From Shewanella acanthi (lineage in GTDB: Bacteria; Pseudomonadota; Gammaproteobacteria; Enterobacterales; Shewanellaceae): a stretch of DNA of 64,000 nt. The translations under genes and the position numbers were made by a program. The stretch's first letter is position 1, and the number at the start of each line of letters is the position of its first letter. The stretch lies in contig NZ_CP080413.1 of assembly GCF_019457475.1 (NCBI RefSeq), positions 682,001 to 746,000 on the forward strand. The letters are read 5' to 3'. Positions 1 to 7,805 of the stretch are shown piece after piece. Below the pieces are notes generated by a model. That model did no database searches, was not told the origin of the DNA, and saw nothing but the letters and a program-made list of their open reading frames with translations.

Positions 1-1
1 C

Positions 2-1111
2 TTTGATACGGTGCCAACAGTCTGCCATTGGGACTATGGCGGCGGCAGGCTCAACGCTAACCCAGTGTTACCCAATCTTGATTTTAAAATCCCTATCCAA
101 CCTCAGATCCGCAGGTATTACCTAATGCAGCCAACGATTACATGCATCCGTGTGTCCGATAGTCTGCCAATTGTGATCAGCAGCGTGACCCTAAGCCAAA
201 GCCGAGACCAGTGGGCAAGGTCGGTAAGCATCGAGTTTTCGAGCCGCATCGATGCCGAGCGCGCACACAATGCGCTATTGCTGATCAGCATCAACGGTTA
301 TGACTTTTATGCTAAGGCCGAGCAGCCAAGTTCGAGCAAAGTGTTTGGCACGCCAAGCTATAGCAGTAATGGCCGCAGCCGCGTGGCCGAGCTGGCAGCG
401 CCAGCCCAGCGCCCAATCAGTTACACCAATACCATCGCCCGTAGCTTTGGCGGGATACTGGGCGACATATTGCAGTACACCGATTGGAGCATTGAACTCG
501 ATGAGGCTGTACCGGATTTTGTGGTGCCTGCCGGCGCCTTTAGTGTGGGCAATAAAACCCCCATCGAGGCGATTAACGAGGCGGTGACTCAAGTCGGTTG
601 CATGCTGCTATCCGATGACAGCGCCCAAACCTTAACCGTCGTTCCGCGCTGGCCAACGTCACCGTGGGCAATGGCTGCCGCCACGCCGGATATCGCCCTG
701 CACGATGGGGTGATCTTCAGCTATCAAGCCGCTGTTAATCAAAGCCCGTTATGTGATGTGGTATGGCTGCGCGGCGAGCAGCAGGGGATCCAAGCCAAGG
801 TGAAGCGCGCTGGCAGTGCTGGCACCAATGCCGCGCAGGATATCAGCGCCCAGTTGATTGTTGATAACCAAGCCGCGCGCTTGGCCGGCACCGATGCACT
901 CGCAGAGACGGGTGATAAAAATACCGTTAGCCTGACCCTGCCACTGCGTAATGACCTGCCACCGGTGAGCCCTGGCATGTTTGTTGGGTTAACCAAAGAC
1001 GGCGAACTGAGCAAAGGCCTTTGCGATAGCTGGAGCCTGCGCGCCACGGTGAGCGATCGCGGTGATATCGATATCGAGCAGAGCATTACAGTGCTAGTGC
1101 CGTTAGAGTAA
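2..1111 (+). CDS. Prophage tail/baseplate-type structural protein, 5' end outside window
   Basis: The reading frame is open from base 2, so the gene probably starts left of the window and the first GTG at 11 need not be its start. At least 366 codons are seen. The protein is beta-rich, and a stretch near residues 180-200 (GNKTPIEAINEAVTQVGC) resembles the segment of phage tail-hub proteins that introduces a repeated domain. It sits among prophage-end genes: a 70-aa protein, an integrase and dusA. I infer a tail tip or baseplate hub protein of a siphovirus-like prophage, but I recognise no exact family. A clear hairpin terminator follows the stop codon. Confidence 0.55.
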   Translation, partial: FDTVPTVCHWDYGGGRLNANPVLPNLDFKIPIQPQIRRYYLMQPTITCIRVSDSLPIVISSVTLSQSRDQWARSVSIEFSSRIDAERAHNALLLISINGYDFYAKAEQPSSSKVFGTPSYSSNGRSRVAELAAPAQRPISYTNTIARSFGGILGDILQYTDWSIELDEAVPDFVVPAGAFSVGNKTPIEAINEAVTQVGCMLLSDDSAQTLTVVPRWPTSPWAMAAATPDIALHDGVIFSYQAAVNQSPLCDVVWLRGEQQGIQAKVKRAGSAGTNAAQDISAQLIVDNQAARLAGTDALAETGDKNTVSLTLPLRNDLPPVSPGMFVGLTKDGELSKGLCDSWSLRATVSDRGDIDIEQSITVLVPLE

Positions 1112-1136
1112 GCGGATAGGTATACAGAGAATGAAT

Positions 1137-1171
1137 TAAGCCCCTCGCCATAAACGTGGGGCTTATTCTTT
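1137..1171 (+). terminator. Rho-independent terminator after prophage tail gene
   Basis: An 8-bp perfect stem (TAAGCCCC at 1137-1144 with GGGGCTTA at 1158-1165) is followed by TTCTTTT. It separates the tail gene from the next small gene, whose ribosome binding site lies just downstream. Confidence 0.75.
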
Positions 1172-1200
1172 TACTGCATTTTTTGCCAGATTGGAGGCCT

Positions 1201-1413
1201 ATGTTAAAACAATTACAAACGGCGCTGACCCTGCCGCGCATGATCATGACAGTCAATGCCGTGAACGCCGATGGCACAGTAACCGCCACCACCGCCAGCG
1301 GCCAAACCATGCGCATCATCGGCACCGCCGCCGTGGATGATCATATCTATGTGCAAGATGGTAGGGTGTTAGGTACCGCCCCCGATTTACCGTTTGTGGA
1401 AATAGAGGTTTAG
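1201..1413 (+). CDS. Small prophage protein, function unknown (70 aa)
   Basis: An ATG at 1201 is preceded by GGAGG (1193-1197). The frame stays open 45 bases further upstream, but those codons overlap the terminator, so 1201 is the better start. The protein is short and predicted to be mostly beta-strand (alternating TVTATTASGQTMRIIGTA and IYVQDGRVLG). It has no membrane segment. It follows the tail gene on the same strand, so it is probably the last structural or assembly gene of the prophage late region. No family is recognised. Confidence 0.5.
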   Translation: MLKQLQTALTLPRMIMTVNAVNADGTVTATTASGQTMRIIGTAAVDDHIYVQDGRVLGTAPDLPFVEIEV

Positions 1414-1437
1414 AGCAAATAATGTGATATTCCAAAC

Positions 1438-2469
1438 CTATTTCATAAGAATGTCTTTTTGTTTATACGTAAAAACTAACCCTTTAGGCAAATATTTTGT
1501 TATATCTTTATTTAATTTTAATTTGTTTACAGCTTCATTTCTTTCAAGTAAATCTTTCAATTTTTCTTTTGAATCGAAGTGAGAAATATTTTTGAATATG
1601 TTGAGGTATAAATTGTAAAGAAGTAACTCAGCGAACCGCAAATCGTCAATGGTTATTTCGTCTTGCTTTCCATCGTGTACGTAATTGTTTCTTTTGGTAT
1701 AGATGGATTTTATTAACCCTTCAAAGCCATAAGATTGCCAAGGTTCGTAATGCCCCATAAGAGCTCTAAATATCCCCAAAAATCTCTCTTGATGATTAGA
1801 GTTACCAGAGGTAATAATAGATTCTATGGCAATCATCGTTAATAAAAAAGATTGTGAAATATCTTCCTCATAAAGACTTTTTCCAGCAAGAACTAATGAA
1901 CGATATAAAATTGAATCCCAATTCGTATATTTTTTATTATCATTATTAATGATTTTTATAGCGTTAGAAAAGAAGCCACTGTTAACAACCCTTATCCATT
2001 CTTCATCTAATCTCAAAGGAAAAAAAGGCCCCCTCATTTTTGATTGGGAACCACTTTCACTTTTATGTAAATTTAAATGAAAGCTCTGTATATGATAGAT
2101 ATTGTTTTTGCTTATTGATGGTTTCTGTATGTGGTCTCTGCCAGTGTTAAAAAGTTGCGATAAAGCTAATATGAAAAGCTTTTCTTTAACTTCCTTCTCT
2201 GCATTTTCTCTAGCGTTTTCGAGGTGACCGTTCTTTTTCACTAGAGCAATTGTTTTAGCCGTTATTATCCGCTCAAAACTGCTCTGCCTCTTTATTTCTG
2301 CACTGCTCTGTAAGACTCCAAAACGCTTTTTAACCCTGAAAAATTTGTCTAATTTTATGAATGTTACAGTGCCTATGGTAAATTCATTATTAACTTTTTC
2401 AGTTAGCTCTAAGTTTGAGACAGGGAATATAAAAACCCATTCTCCAGTTTTGCTCTTCATTGAGGTCAT
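1438..2469 (-). CDS. HEPN (Apea-like) domain protein, candidate RNase or defence cargo
   Basis: 343 aa, AT-rich compared with its neighbours. Residues 200-295 are helical and carry RNNYVH at 260-265, which fits the Rx4-6H motif of HEPN ribonucleases. Its setting (TIAIES-type helix before, then KRNNYVHDG) is typical of Apea-like HEPN proteins. The N-terminal 150 residues match nothing I recognise and may hold a sensor domain. The ATG at 2469 follows the integrase stop codon with no intervening base, so the two are probably cotranscribed and translationally coupled. A second possible start is Met4. HEPN domains are common in anti-phage and abortive-infection systems; a defence role here is inference from motif and position at a prophage end. 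Confidence 0.6.
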   Translation of the reverse strand: MTSMKSKTGEWVFIFPVSNLELTEKVNNEFTIGTVTFIKLDKFFRVKKRFGVLQSSAEIKRQSSFERIITAKTIALVKKNGHLENARENAEKEVKEKLFILALSQLFNTGRDHIQKPSISKNNIYHIQSFHLNLHKSESGSQSKMRGPFFPLRLDEEWIRVVNSGFFSNAIKIINNDNKKYTNWDSILYRSLVLAGKSLYEEDISQSFLLTMIAIESIITSGNSNHQERFLGIFRALMGHYEPWQSYGFEGLIKSIYTKRNNYVHDGKQDEITIDDLRFAELLLYNLYLNIFKNISHFDSKEKLKDLLERNEAVNKLKLNKDITKYLPKGLVFTYKQKDILMK

Positions 2470-3534
2470 CTAGATGTCCTTATCATGCAATCGTTTAGGG
2501 AATAGCTCGGTGTACACCTGCCACAGCGTGTTTATGTTTCTGTGTCCAGTAACCTGAGCTACCTCATCAATGGTATAACCTTTCTCGAATAATCGGCTTG
2601 CCCCTTCGCGGCGTAGGTCGTGATAGCGTAAGTCCTCAATCCCTAGCTCATTGCGTACTCGCTGAAAGCCTGCGGTTACACTGCGTTCATTGAAAGGAAA
2701 TATCCTGTCCTCATGGCGCGGCTGTTGTTGCAGAATTTCCCAAGCGCCACCCAATAGCGGTACCAACATATGGTTACCCGATTTTTTACGCGGGTCCTTA
2801 CGGTCGCGCACAATAACCGCCCGCTGTTCCTCATCCACATCAGCCCACTTAATTGCGCACACTTCACCAATTCGCATGCAGCTCAATATCGAAAAATCGA
2901 GAATATCGATATAGGGGATATGCGCTGCCCGTTGCTCAGAACGCGCCTTAAGTCCCTTCTTCAGCTTTTCAATTTCAATGGCCGTAGGCCTGCGTGAACG
3001 CCTGGTTGATTTGGCAATTAACCCTTGGGTATAGAGCGCATCATAGGCATCAATAACCGCGACCTGTGATACCTCATGGCCAAAGTTAGACTTGGCAATT
3101 CGTAATAACCAACGGATCACGCTCACATCTATCGCAAGGGTTGAAGCCCCCGTGCCAGCACTGCGTCTTTGTTTGCAGTGTTCAATAATATGCAGCGGCT
3201 TGAGCTCGTCCAAATTCACCTTGGCAATGTCACAGTCACCCAACAGCTTTAGCAAAAAGAGTTTAGTGCGGCCAATGCTGCCAATAATATGTTCGTCAGC
3301 TAAGGCTTTGTTGATGATACTTCCTAAGGTGACTTCATTCTGCGCCTTAGTCTCATAGCCGTTGGACTCAATTTCCTGTACCCGCTTTTTACCCCACGCC
3401 TCAGCCGCAGTGCTTTTGGTAAAGGTGCGTTGATCCGTGTATAATACTTTGCCTTTTTCTTTGACTCGAACTAAGCAACGATGGCGAACAGTTCCATCGG
3501 CTTTCTCGCGTTTTTGAATGCTAAACGATGCCAT
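2470..3534 (-). CDS. Tyrosine recombinase (prophage integrase)
   Basis: 354 aa. Residues 70-165 form the core-binding (SAM-like) domain and 185-345 the catalytic domain. The catalytic set is visible: Arg221 (MRIGE), Lys246 (RKDPRKK), His305 and Arg308 (HDLRRE), His331 (TGHRN) and nucleophile Tyr341 (QVYTEL). It should catalyse integration and excision of the element. It is transcribed away from dusA, whose 5' end lies about 120 bp upstream, the usual arrangement of elements that integrate into dusA. The stop codon TAG abuts the ATG of the HEPN gene. The frame is intact, so the element may still be able to move. Confidence 0.9.
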   Translation of the reverse strand: MASFSIQKREKADGTVRHRCLVRVKEKGKVLYTDQRTFTKSTAAEAWGKKRVQEIESNGYETKAQNEVTLGSIINKALADEHIIGSIGRTKLFLLKLLGDCDIAKVNLDELKPLHIIEHCKQRRSAGTGASTLAIDVSVIRWLLRIAKSNFGHEVSQVAVIDAYDALYTQGLIAKSTRRSRRPTAIEIEKLKKGLKARSEQRAAHIPYIDILDFSILSCMRIGEVCAIKWADVDEEQRAVIVRDRKDPRKKSGNHMLVPLLGGAWEILQQQPRHEDRIFPFNERSVTAGFQRVRNELGIEDLRYHDLRREGASRLFEKGYTIDEVAQVTGHRNINTLWQVYTELFPKRLHDKDI

Positions 3535-3537
3535 TTC

Positions 3538-3592
3538 TTGGTTCCCCGAAACCTAAAATCCAATGTATTGTGGATCACTATTGGTTCCCCGA
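3538..3592. repeat. 12-bp direct repeats between integrase and dusA
   Basis: TTGGTTCCCCGA occurs at 3538-3549 and again at 3581-3592, 43 bp apart, immediately upstream of the integrase ATG. Short direct repeats beside an integrase are often arm-type integrase or excisionase binding sites. That role is inferred from position only. Confidence 0.45.
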
Positions 3593-3653
3593 CCAGTGGA
3601 AAATAGTCAAAAATGTGCAAAAATTAGCAAGAATATATATTCAGTGAAATAAA

Positions 3654-4673
3654 ATGACATTAGCTAAAGCCGTTGAAAATAAAGAGTTTCAAAGTAAATC
3701 AATAGATCGCACCTTTTCCATTGCACCTATGCTTGATTGGACCGACCGCCATTACCGTTATTTTGCCCGTTTAATGTCAGCCAATGCGCTGCTGTACACC
3801 GAAATGGTAACCACGGGGGCGATTCTCCACGGCCGTGGCGATTACCTTGCCTACAATCAAGAGGAGCACCCACTTGCCTTGCAATTGGGTGGTTCGAATC
3901 CAAGCGACCTTGCCCGCTGCGCCCAGCTTGCCGCAGAGCGCGGTTATGATGAAGTTAACCTCAACGTAGGTTGCCCGTCGGATAGGGTGCAGAATGGCCG
4001 CTTTGGCGCTTGCTTAATGGCAGAGCCTCAGTTGGTGGCGGAATGTGTCGATGCCATGAAGCAAGTGGTTGATATCCCCGTGACGGTAAAAACGCGCATC
4101 GGAATTGACGAGCAGGACAGCTACGCGTTTTTAACTGACTTTATTGATACGGTTAAAGCCAAAGGTTGCAGCGACTTTATTATCCATGCCCGTAAAGCGT
4201 GGTTGCAGGGCTTAAGCCCGAAGGAAAATCGTGAGATACCGCCACTCGATTATGAGCGCGTGTATCAACTTAAACGTGATTACCCTGAGCTTAATATCAG
4301 CATTAACGGCGGAGTAACGTCACTCGAGCAGGCAAAAACGCATTTAGCCCAACTCGATGGCGTGATGGTGGGGCGTGAGGCGTACCAAAACCCTTATATC
4401 CTTGCCGAGGTTGACCAGCAACTCTGTGGCAGTGAACGTGCAGTTATCAGTCGTGAAGCAGTGATCGAGGCGATGCTGCCCTATATCGAGGCGCATTTAC
4501 AGTCGGGAGGTCGTTTAAATCACATCACGCGCCATATGATTGGCTTGTTCCAAGGTTTACCCGGTGCCCGTTCATGGCGCCGTTATTTAAGCGAAAATGC
4601 CCATAAACCTGGGGCGGGTATCGATATCGTGAAGCAAGCTTTTCAGACTGTTCAGTTAGATATCGCTGGTTAA
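3654..4673 (+). CDS. dusA: tRNA-dihydrouridine(20/20a) synthase DusA
   Basis: 339 aa, close to the usual DusA length. It is an FMN-dependent TIM-barrel enzyme that reduces U20/U20a in the D-loop of tRNA. Signatures are [10 protein letters not shown] near residue 24, [13 protein letters not shown] with catalytic Cys107, [26 protein letters not shown] and INGG. About the first 20 residues do not resemble other DusA N-termini. Because the left-hand element appears to have inserted into the 5' end of dusA, this leader and the promoter may have been supplied by the element, with the gene reconstituted at the junction. A hairpin terminator follows. Confidence 0.95.
   Translation: MTLAKAVENKEFQSKSIDRTFSIAPMLDWTDRHYRYFARLMSANALLYTEMVTTGAILHGRGDYLAYNQEEHPLALQLGGSNPSDLARCAQLAAERGYDEVNLNVGCPSDRVQNGRFGACLMAEPQLVAECVDAMKQVVDIPVTVKTRIGIDEQDSYAFLTDFIDTVKAKGCSDFIIHARKAWLQGLSPKENREIPPLDYERVYQLKRDYPELNISINGGVTSLEQAKTHLAQLDGVMVGREAYQNPYILAEVDQQLCGSERAVISREAVIEAMLPYIEAHLQSGGRLNHITRHMIGLFQGLPGARSWRRYLSENAHKPGAGIDIVKQAFQTVQLDIAG
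3700..3760. other. Probable attachment-site region of the prophage in dusA
   Basis: These bases encode the conserved [13 protein letters not shown] segment of DusA. Elements with dusA-type integrases recombine at the 5' end of dusA, and an integrase lies just upstream. I infer that one att core copy lies here. The other copy should be beyond the left window edge, so the exact core cannot be drawn. Confidence 0.4.
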
Positions 4674-4690
4674 TTTTTATACTCGTTAAT

Positions 4691-4742
4691 AAGTGGTGAG
4701 AATGGCTAAATTTAGTAGTTTTTTTCACCACTTTTTATTTTT
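4691..4742 (+). terminator. Terminator after dusA
   Basis: Stem AAGTGGTGA (4691-4699) pairs with TCACCACTT (4725-4733) around a 25-nt loop and is followed by TTTATTTTT. Confidence 0.65.
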
Positions 4743-4814
4743 GCTTTTTATCCTGTTTCCTTCCTTAAAAGTAAACTTGTTATAAAATAGACTGTTAGTT
4801 TAATTTTTATAACT

Positions 4815-4830
4815 TGGCACGTCCCTTGTA
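4815..4830 (+). promoter_or_regulatory. Sigma-54 (RpoN) -24/-12 promoter
   Basis: TGGCACGTCCCTTGTA matches the sigma-54 consensus TGGCACG-N4-TTGCW with exact spacing. The only departure is GT in place of GC at -12. The predicted transcription start is near 4841, 30 bp before the ATG at 4871. The classical phage-shock regulon uses sigma-54 and PspF, which fits the PspC-domain gene in this operon. No enhancer site was identified. Confidence 0.7.
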
Positions 4831-4870
4831 ATAGTCCCTATGTAAGTTAATCAACGATAGGGATGACATC

Positions 4871-5164
4871 ATGTTTACTTCAAATCTTAAAAAGTCAGTG
4901 CAAATGGGCCTAGTGCTAAGCGCTGTGTTAGTCAGTGTTTCTGCCAAGGCAGAGGTGGCGCCAACTGGGGATCTCGTGGGCGCAATTGAGCAGACTCTTT
5001 CTACTCAAGCGCAGGAATTATTAGTCACGGCGAAACGTGAGTTAGTGTTATCACTGCAAACCCAACTGGCGGAAAGTATCTATGACTTCAATAGCCAATT
5101 GAGTTTAAGTGCAGATACTCAGGATGAATCGGTTAATACCGACGAATACACTGCTAAAAAGTAA
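4871..5164 (+). CDS. Small secreted protein of a PspC-type operon, function unknown
   Basis: 97 aa. A Sec signal peptide is visible (KK, then a hydrophobic run to SVSAKAE, cleavage near residue 27), leaving a mature protein of about 70 residues that is helical and acidic at its C-terminus. It is the first gene behind a sigma-54 promoter and is followed after 10 bp by a 36-aa membrane peptide and then a PspC-domain gene. The context suggests an envelope-stress role in the periplasm. No family is recognised. Confidence 0.65.
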   Translation: MFTSNLKKSVQMGLVLSAVLVSVSAKAEVAPTGDLVGAIEQTLSTQAQELLVTAKRELVLSLQTQLAESIYDFNSQLSLSADTQDESVNTDEYTAKK

Positions 5165-5174
5165 GGAGCTGCCT

Positions 5175-5285
5175 ATGTGGTTCGTAGCCCCTTTAATCAC
5201 GCTGCTACTGCTACCGGTAATTAGTCTAGCAATCATCTCGGGACTGGTTTGCTGGTTCCAGTGGCACAGCGTGAATGATCAATAA
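5175..5285 (+). CDS. 36-aa membrane peptide in PspC-type operon
   Basis: ATG at 5175 with AAGGAG at 5163-5168, seven bases upstream. The peptide begins MWFVAPLITLLLLP and continues as one long hydrophobic helix up to CWFQWHS, then ends NDQ. The tight spacing between the genes on both sides, a good ribosome binding site and the obvious transmembrane character make it likely to be real. PspB-like or PspG-like small membrane proteins are a possible analogy, but similarity cannot be claimed. Confidence 0.6.
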   Translation: MWFVAPLITLLLLPVISLAIISGLVCWFQWHSVNDQ

Positions 5286-5308
5286 CAGCTTAGCAATAGG
5301 AGTCACAA

Positions 5309-5509
5309 ATGAATCGAGCTAAAGCACGGATGGAGGATTCTGAGCGTCTGGTGTGTGGTGTCGCCGCAGGTATGGCGAGACAATTCGGTTGGTCCTGTTT
5401 TTGGACCCGGGTTGTATGGGCGGGGGCGATTTTCTTTACCCCAGGCGTGAGTTTAGTGGTTTACTTTGTGTTGGCGCTGCTTGTCGACCAATGGAAAAGA
5501 CGCGTTTAA
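5309..5509 (+). CDS. PspC-domain membrane protein
   Basis: 66 aa, the length of a bare PspC domain. It begins with the typical basic and acidic stretch and the motif RLVCGVAAGMARQFGW, then one transmembrane helix (VVWAGAIFFTPGVSLVVYFV). Ribosome binding site AGGAGT precedes the ATG. PspC proteins are inner-membrane sensors that hold or release PspA during membrane stress. No pspA, pspB or pspF lies nearby, so this is a separate paralogue set under its own sigma-54 promoter. Confidence 0.85.
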   Translation: MNRAKARMEDSERLVCGVAAGMARQFGWSCFWTRVVWAGAIFFTPGVSLVVYFVLALLVDQWKRRV

Positions 5510-5567
5510 TCAGTAAGTAAATAACAAGAGGGCATGACACCCTCCTGCTAAAAGTATCAAGCGTGAA

Positions 5568-6305
5568 TTAACGCTTTAAAAACGCTTGGAATCTGGCCTT
5601 AGCTTCATCGCTTTGTAGTCTTGCGCCAAACTGCTCTAACTCTTGGTGCATTTGATGTTGCACACGGCTCTTATGCGGGCGCATTAACTGACGGGTAATT
5701 TGCAGCGCTTGCGGTGGCTGATTTGCCAGTTTTTTAGCTTGATTAAGAGCGTAAGCTAATAATTCTTCTTGCGCGATGACATCGTTAATGATGTTTAGTC
5801 TGTGGGCGGTATTGGCATCAAAGCTCTCGCCTAGCAGCAATAATTCAGCGGCTTTTTGGTAGCCCACAAGTTCTGGCAACAACAGGCTTGCACCCGCTTC
5901 AGGCACTAGTGCTAGATTCACAAATGGCAGTTGGAACTTCGCCGTATTATCGGCATAGACTAAGTCGCAGTGCAGCAGCAGGGTCGTACCTATACCAACC
6001 GCAGAGCCTGATACAGCTGCAACGAGTGGTTTTTTAAGTTCTAATAGGCAGAATAAAAAACGTACTGCGGGATGATTCGGTCCAAGATCACTATTTTTTA
6101 AAAAATCGGCAACATCATTACCAGAAGTGAAACAATTCTCTTCGCCATGGAGCATAAAGGCGCGAATCTCGTTGTCTGCTTCACCTTCGATCAGGTATTC
6201 TGTCAGTAGTTTATACATATCAAGATCAAGCGCATTGCGCTTATCTGGGCGATTAAAGCTTAAAATACGGACGCCCTGTTCATCGCGAACCTGTATATGA
6301 CTCAT
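5568..6305 (-). CDS. Enoyl-CoA hydratase/isomerase family protein, isomerase-type active site
   Basis: 245 aa crotonase fold. CoA and oxyanion-hole segments are visible (NRPDKRNAL at 18-26, FTSGNDVADF at 59-68, GSAVGIGTTLLLHCDLVYA at 100-118). The two glutamates of classical enoyl-CoA hydratases are absent: their positions read GIGTT and QLPF. Glu136 in VPEAGAS sits where delta3-delta2-enoyl-CoA isomerases of the ECI2 type carry their catalytic base. I therefore favour isomerase activity in unsaturated fatty-acid oxidation; general annotation would say hydratase. Its start lies only 35 bp from the divergent PCu(A)C gene. Confidence 0.8.
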   Translation of the reverse strand: MSHIQVRDEQGVRILSFNRPDKRNALDLDMYKLLTEYLIEGEADNEIRAFMLHGEENCFTSGNDVADFLKNSDLGPNHPAVRFLFCLLELKKPLVAAVSGSAVGIGTTLLLHCDLVYADNTAKFQLPFVNLALVPEAGASLLLPELVGYQKAAELLLLGESFDANTAHRLNIINDVIAQEELLAYALNQAKKLANQPPQALQITRQLMRPHKSRVQHQMHQELEQFGARLQSDEAKARFQAFLKR

Positions 6306-6340
6306 GGATTGTTTTCCTTTCCGAGGACTTTGGGGTAGAC

Positions 6341-6823
6341 ATGGAGTTTAAGACATTGAAACCGATATTCAAACAGTTGTTTAATTGTCTCGCGTTATCC
6401 TGTGCATCTTTTTCTGTTTTCGCCAATGTGATTATGACAGAAGGTCATGTCCGCGCTATGCCCGAAACCGTACCCAATACTGCCGCTTATTTCACCCTCG
6501 AAAATCATTCTGATAAGGCCGTAAATCTTACAGGCGTATCAACTTCTGTAGCTAAGTCTGCGATGTTACACACTATTATCGAAGAGCAGGGTATGGTCAA
6601 AATGCGCCATGTCGATGCTTTAGGCATTCCTGCCCATGGTAAGCTAACCCTTTCGCCAACTGGGGAACATGTGATGCTTCTAGGGCTCACAGCTCCTCTG
6701 ACGTTAAATCAAAAAGTTGAGCTGCAATTGCAGTTCGACGATGGCGAACACCTCACGATTTCATTGCCAGTGCTAAAGCAGGCCGAACAGGCCAAGACGC
6801 AAGCGCATCAACATAGTCACTAA
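6341..6823 (+). CDS. PCu(A)C-type periplasmic copper chaperone
   Basis: 160 aa with a signal peptide ending near FSVFA. The domain (DUF461) spans residues 30-145. Copper ligands are visible as methionines and histidines: AMLHTI, GMVKMRHVD and GEHVML. The tail is histidine-rich (HQHSH), possibly an extra metal-binding extension. Family members bind Cu(I) in the periplasm and deliver it to the CuA site of cytochrome c oxidase or to other acceptors. It is followed by DUF2333 and outer-membrane barrel genes with 11-bp and 2-bp gaps. Confidence 0.85.
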   Translation: MEFKTLKPIFKQLFNCLALSCASFSVFANVIMTEGHVRAMPETVPNTAAYFTLENHSDKAVNLTGVSTSVAKSAMLHTIIEEQGMVKMRHVDALGIPAHGKLTLSPTGEHVMLLGLTAPLTLNQKVELQLQFDDGEHLTISLPVLKQAEQAKTQAHQHSH

Positions 6824-6834
6824 GGAGTCTCTGA

Positions 6835-7803
6835 ATGCAAATAACATGGAAGAAGATCGCTGGAGTTGGTTCATTCGTTGTTTTAGTGGGATACCTTGTG
6901 AGTGTATGGTGGAGTATTGAACCCGATACCCTAACGCCACAGCAACTGACCGCTACCGAAAAGAACGTCGTTGGCTATGCGACAACGACCTCCTTGATCT
7001 TAACCGTTGAAACCCTGCTGGATAAGCAAGGTGGCTGGCTATCAAACGATACTATGCCACCTTCGTTATTGATGGATAACATGCCGGCATTTGAATATGG
7101 TGCGCTGGAGCAGGTGCGGGACTTAGCACTGATCATGCGTAAGGAATTTAGTCGCTCGCAATCCCAGTCGGCTTCGGATAAAGACTTGGGAGAAGCGCAG
7201 GCAAAACTGAACATCGACCATACTAGCTGGCTGGTGCCAAGCGCTGAAAGTGAATATCGCGATGCGATTAAGCTGCTTAAGCTATATCGTGCCCGCATGA
7301 TGGATCCGAACAATCAGGATGCACAGTTTTATGCTCGCGCTGACAACCTCAACGAATGGCTTAAAGAAGTCCAAAAACGCCTTGGCAGTATGTCGCAACG
7401 CCTGTCAGCCAGTGTGGGGCAGGAGCGTTTAAATACCGATTTGGCGGGCGATAATGCCGCCCGTCAATCGACGCCAAATCTTGCTAGTCATCAAGTGAAA
7501 ACCAGTTGGTGGAAGATTGATGATGTGTTCTATGAGAGCCGCGGTGCGTCCTGGGCGCTGCTCAACTTTATGCGCGCCGTTGAGGTAGATTTTGCCGACG
7601 TACTGAAAAAGAAAAATGCCGAGGTCAGCCTAAGACAAATCATTCGTGAGCTTGAGGCCACTCAGCAAACTGTTTGGAGCCCTGTCGTGCTCAATGGCAG
7701 TGGTTTTGGTTTAGTCGCTAATCACTCGTTGGTTATGGCTAATTATGTTTCCCGTGCGAATGCCGCGGTAATTGATTTAACTAACTTGCTATCTCAAGGT
7801 TAA
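6835..7803 (+). CDS. DUF2333 family membrane-anchored protein
   Basis: 322 aa. One N-terminal transmembrane helix (about residues 8-26) is followed by a soluble, mostly helical domain with family-type signatures: TTTSLILTVETLLDKQGGWLSND, in which the conserved core is GGWLSND, then MPAFEYGALEQVRD and WKIDDVFYESRGASWAL. The domain should face the periplasm. Function is unknown across the family. AAGGAGTCT precedes the ATG, and the gene lies 11 bp behind the copper chaperone. Confidence 0.8.
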   Translation: MQITWKKIAGVGSFVVLVGYLVSVWWSIEPDTLTPQQLTATEKNVVGYATTTSLILTVETLLDKQGGWLSNDTMPPSLLMDNMPAFEYGALEQVRDLALIMRKEFSRSQSQSASDKDLGEAQAKLNIDHTSWLVPSAESEYRDAIKLLKLYRARMMDPNNQDAQFYARADNLNEWLKEVQKRLGSMSQRLSASVGQERLNTDLAGDNAARQSTPNLASHQVKTSWWKIDDVFYESRGASWALLNFMRAVEVDFADVLKKKNAEVSLRQIIRELEATQQTVWSPVVLNGSGFGLVANHSLVMANYVSRANAAVIDLTNLLSQG

Positions 7804-7805
7804 TT

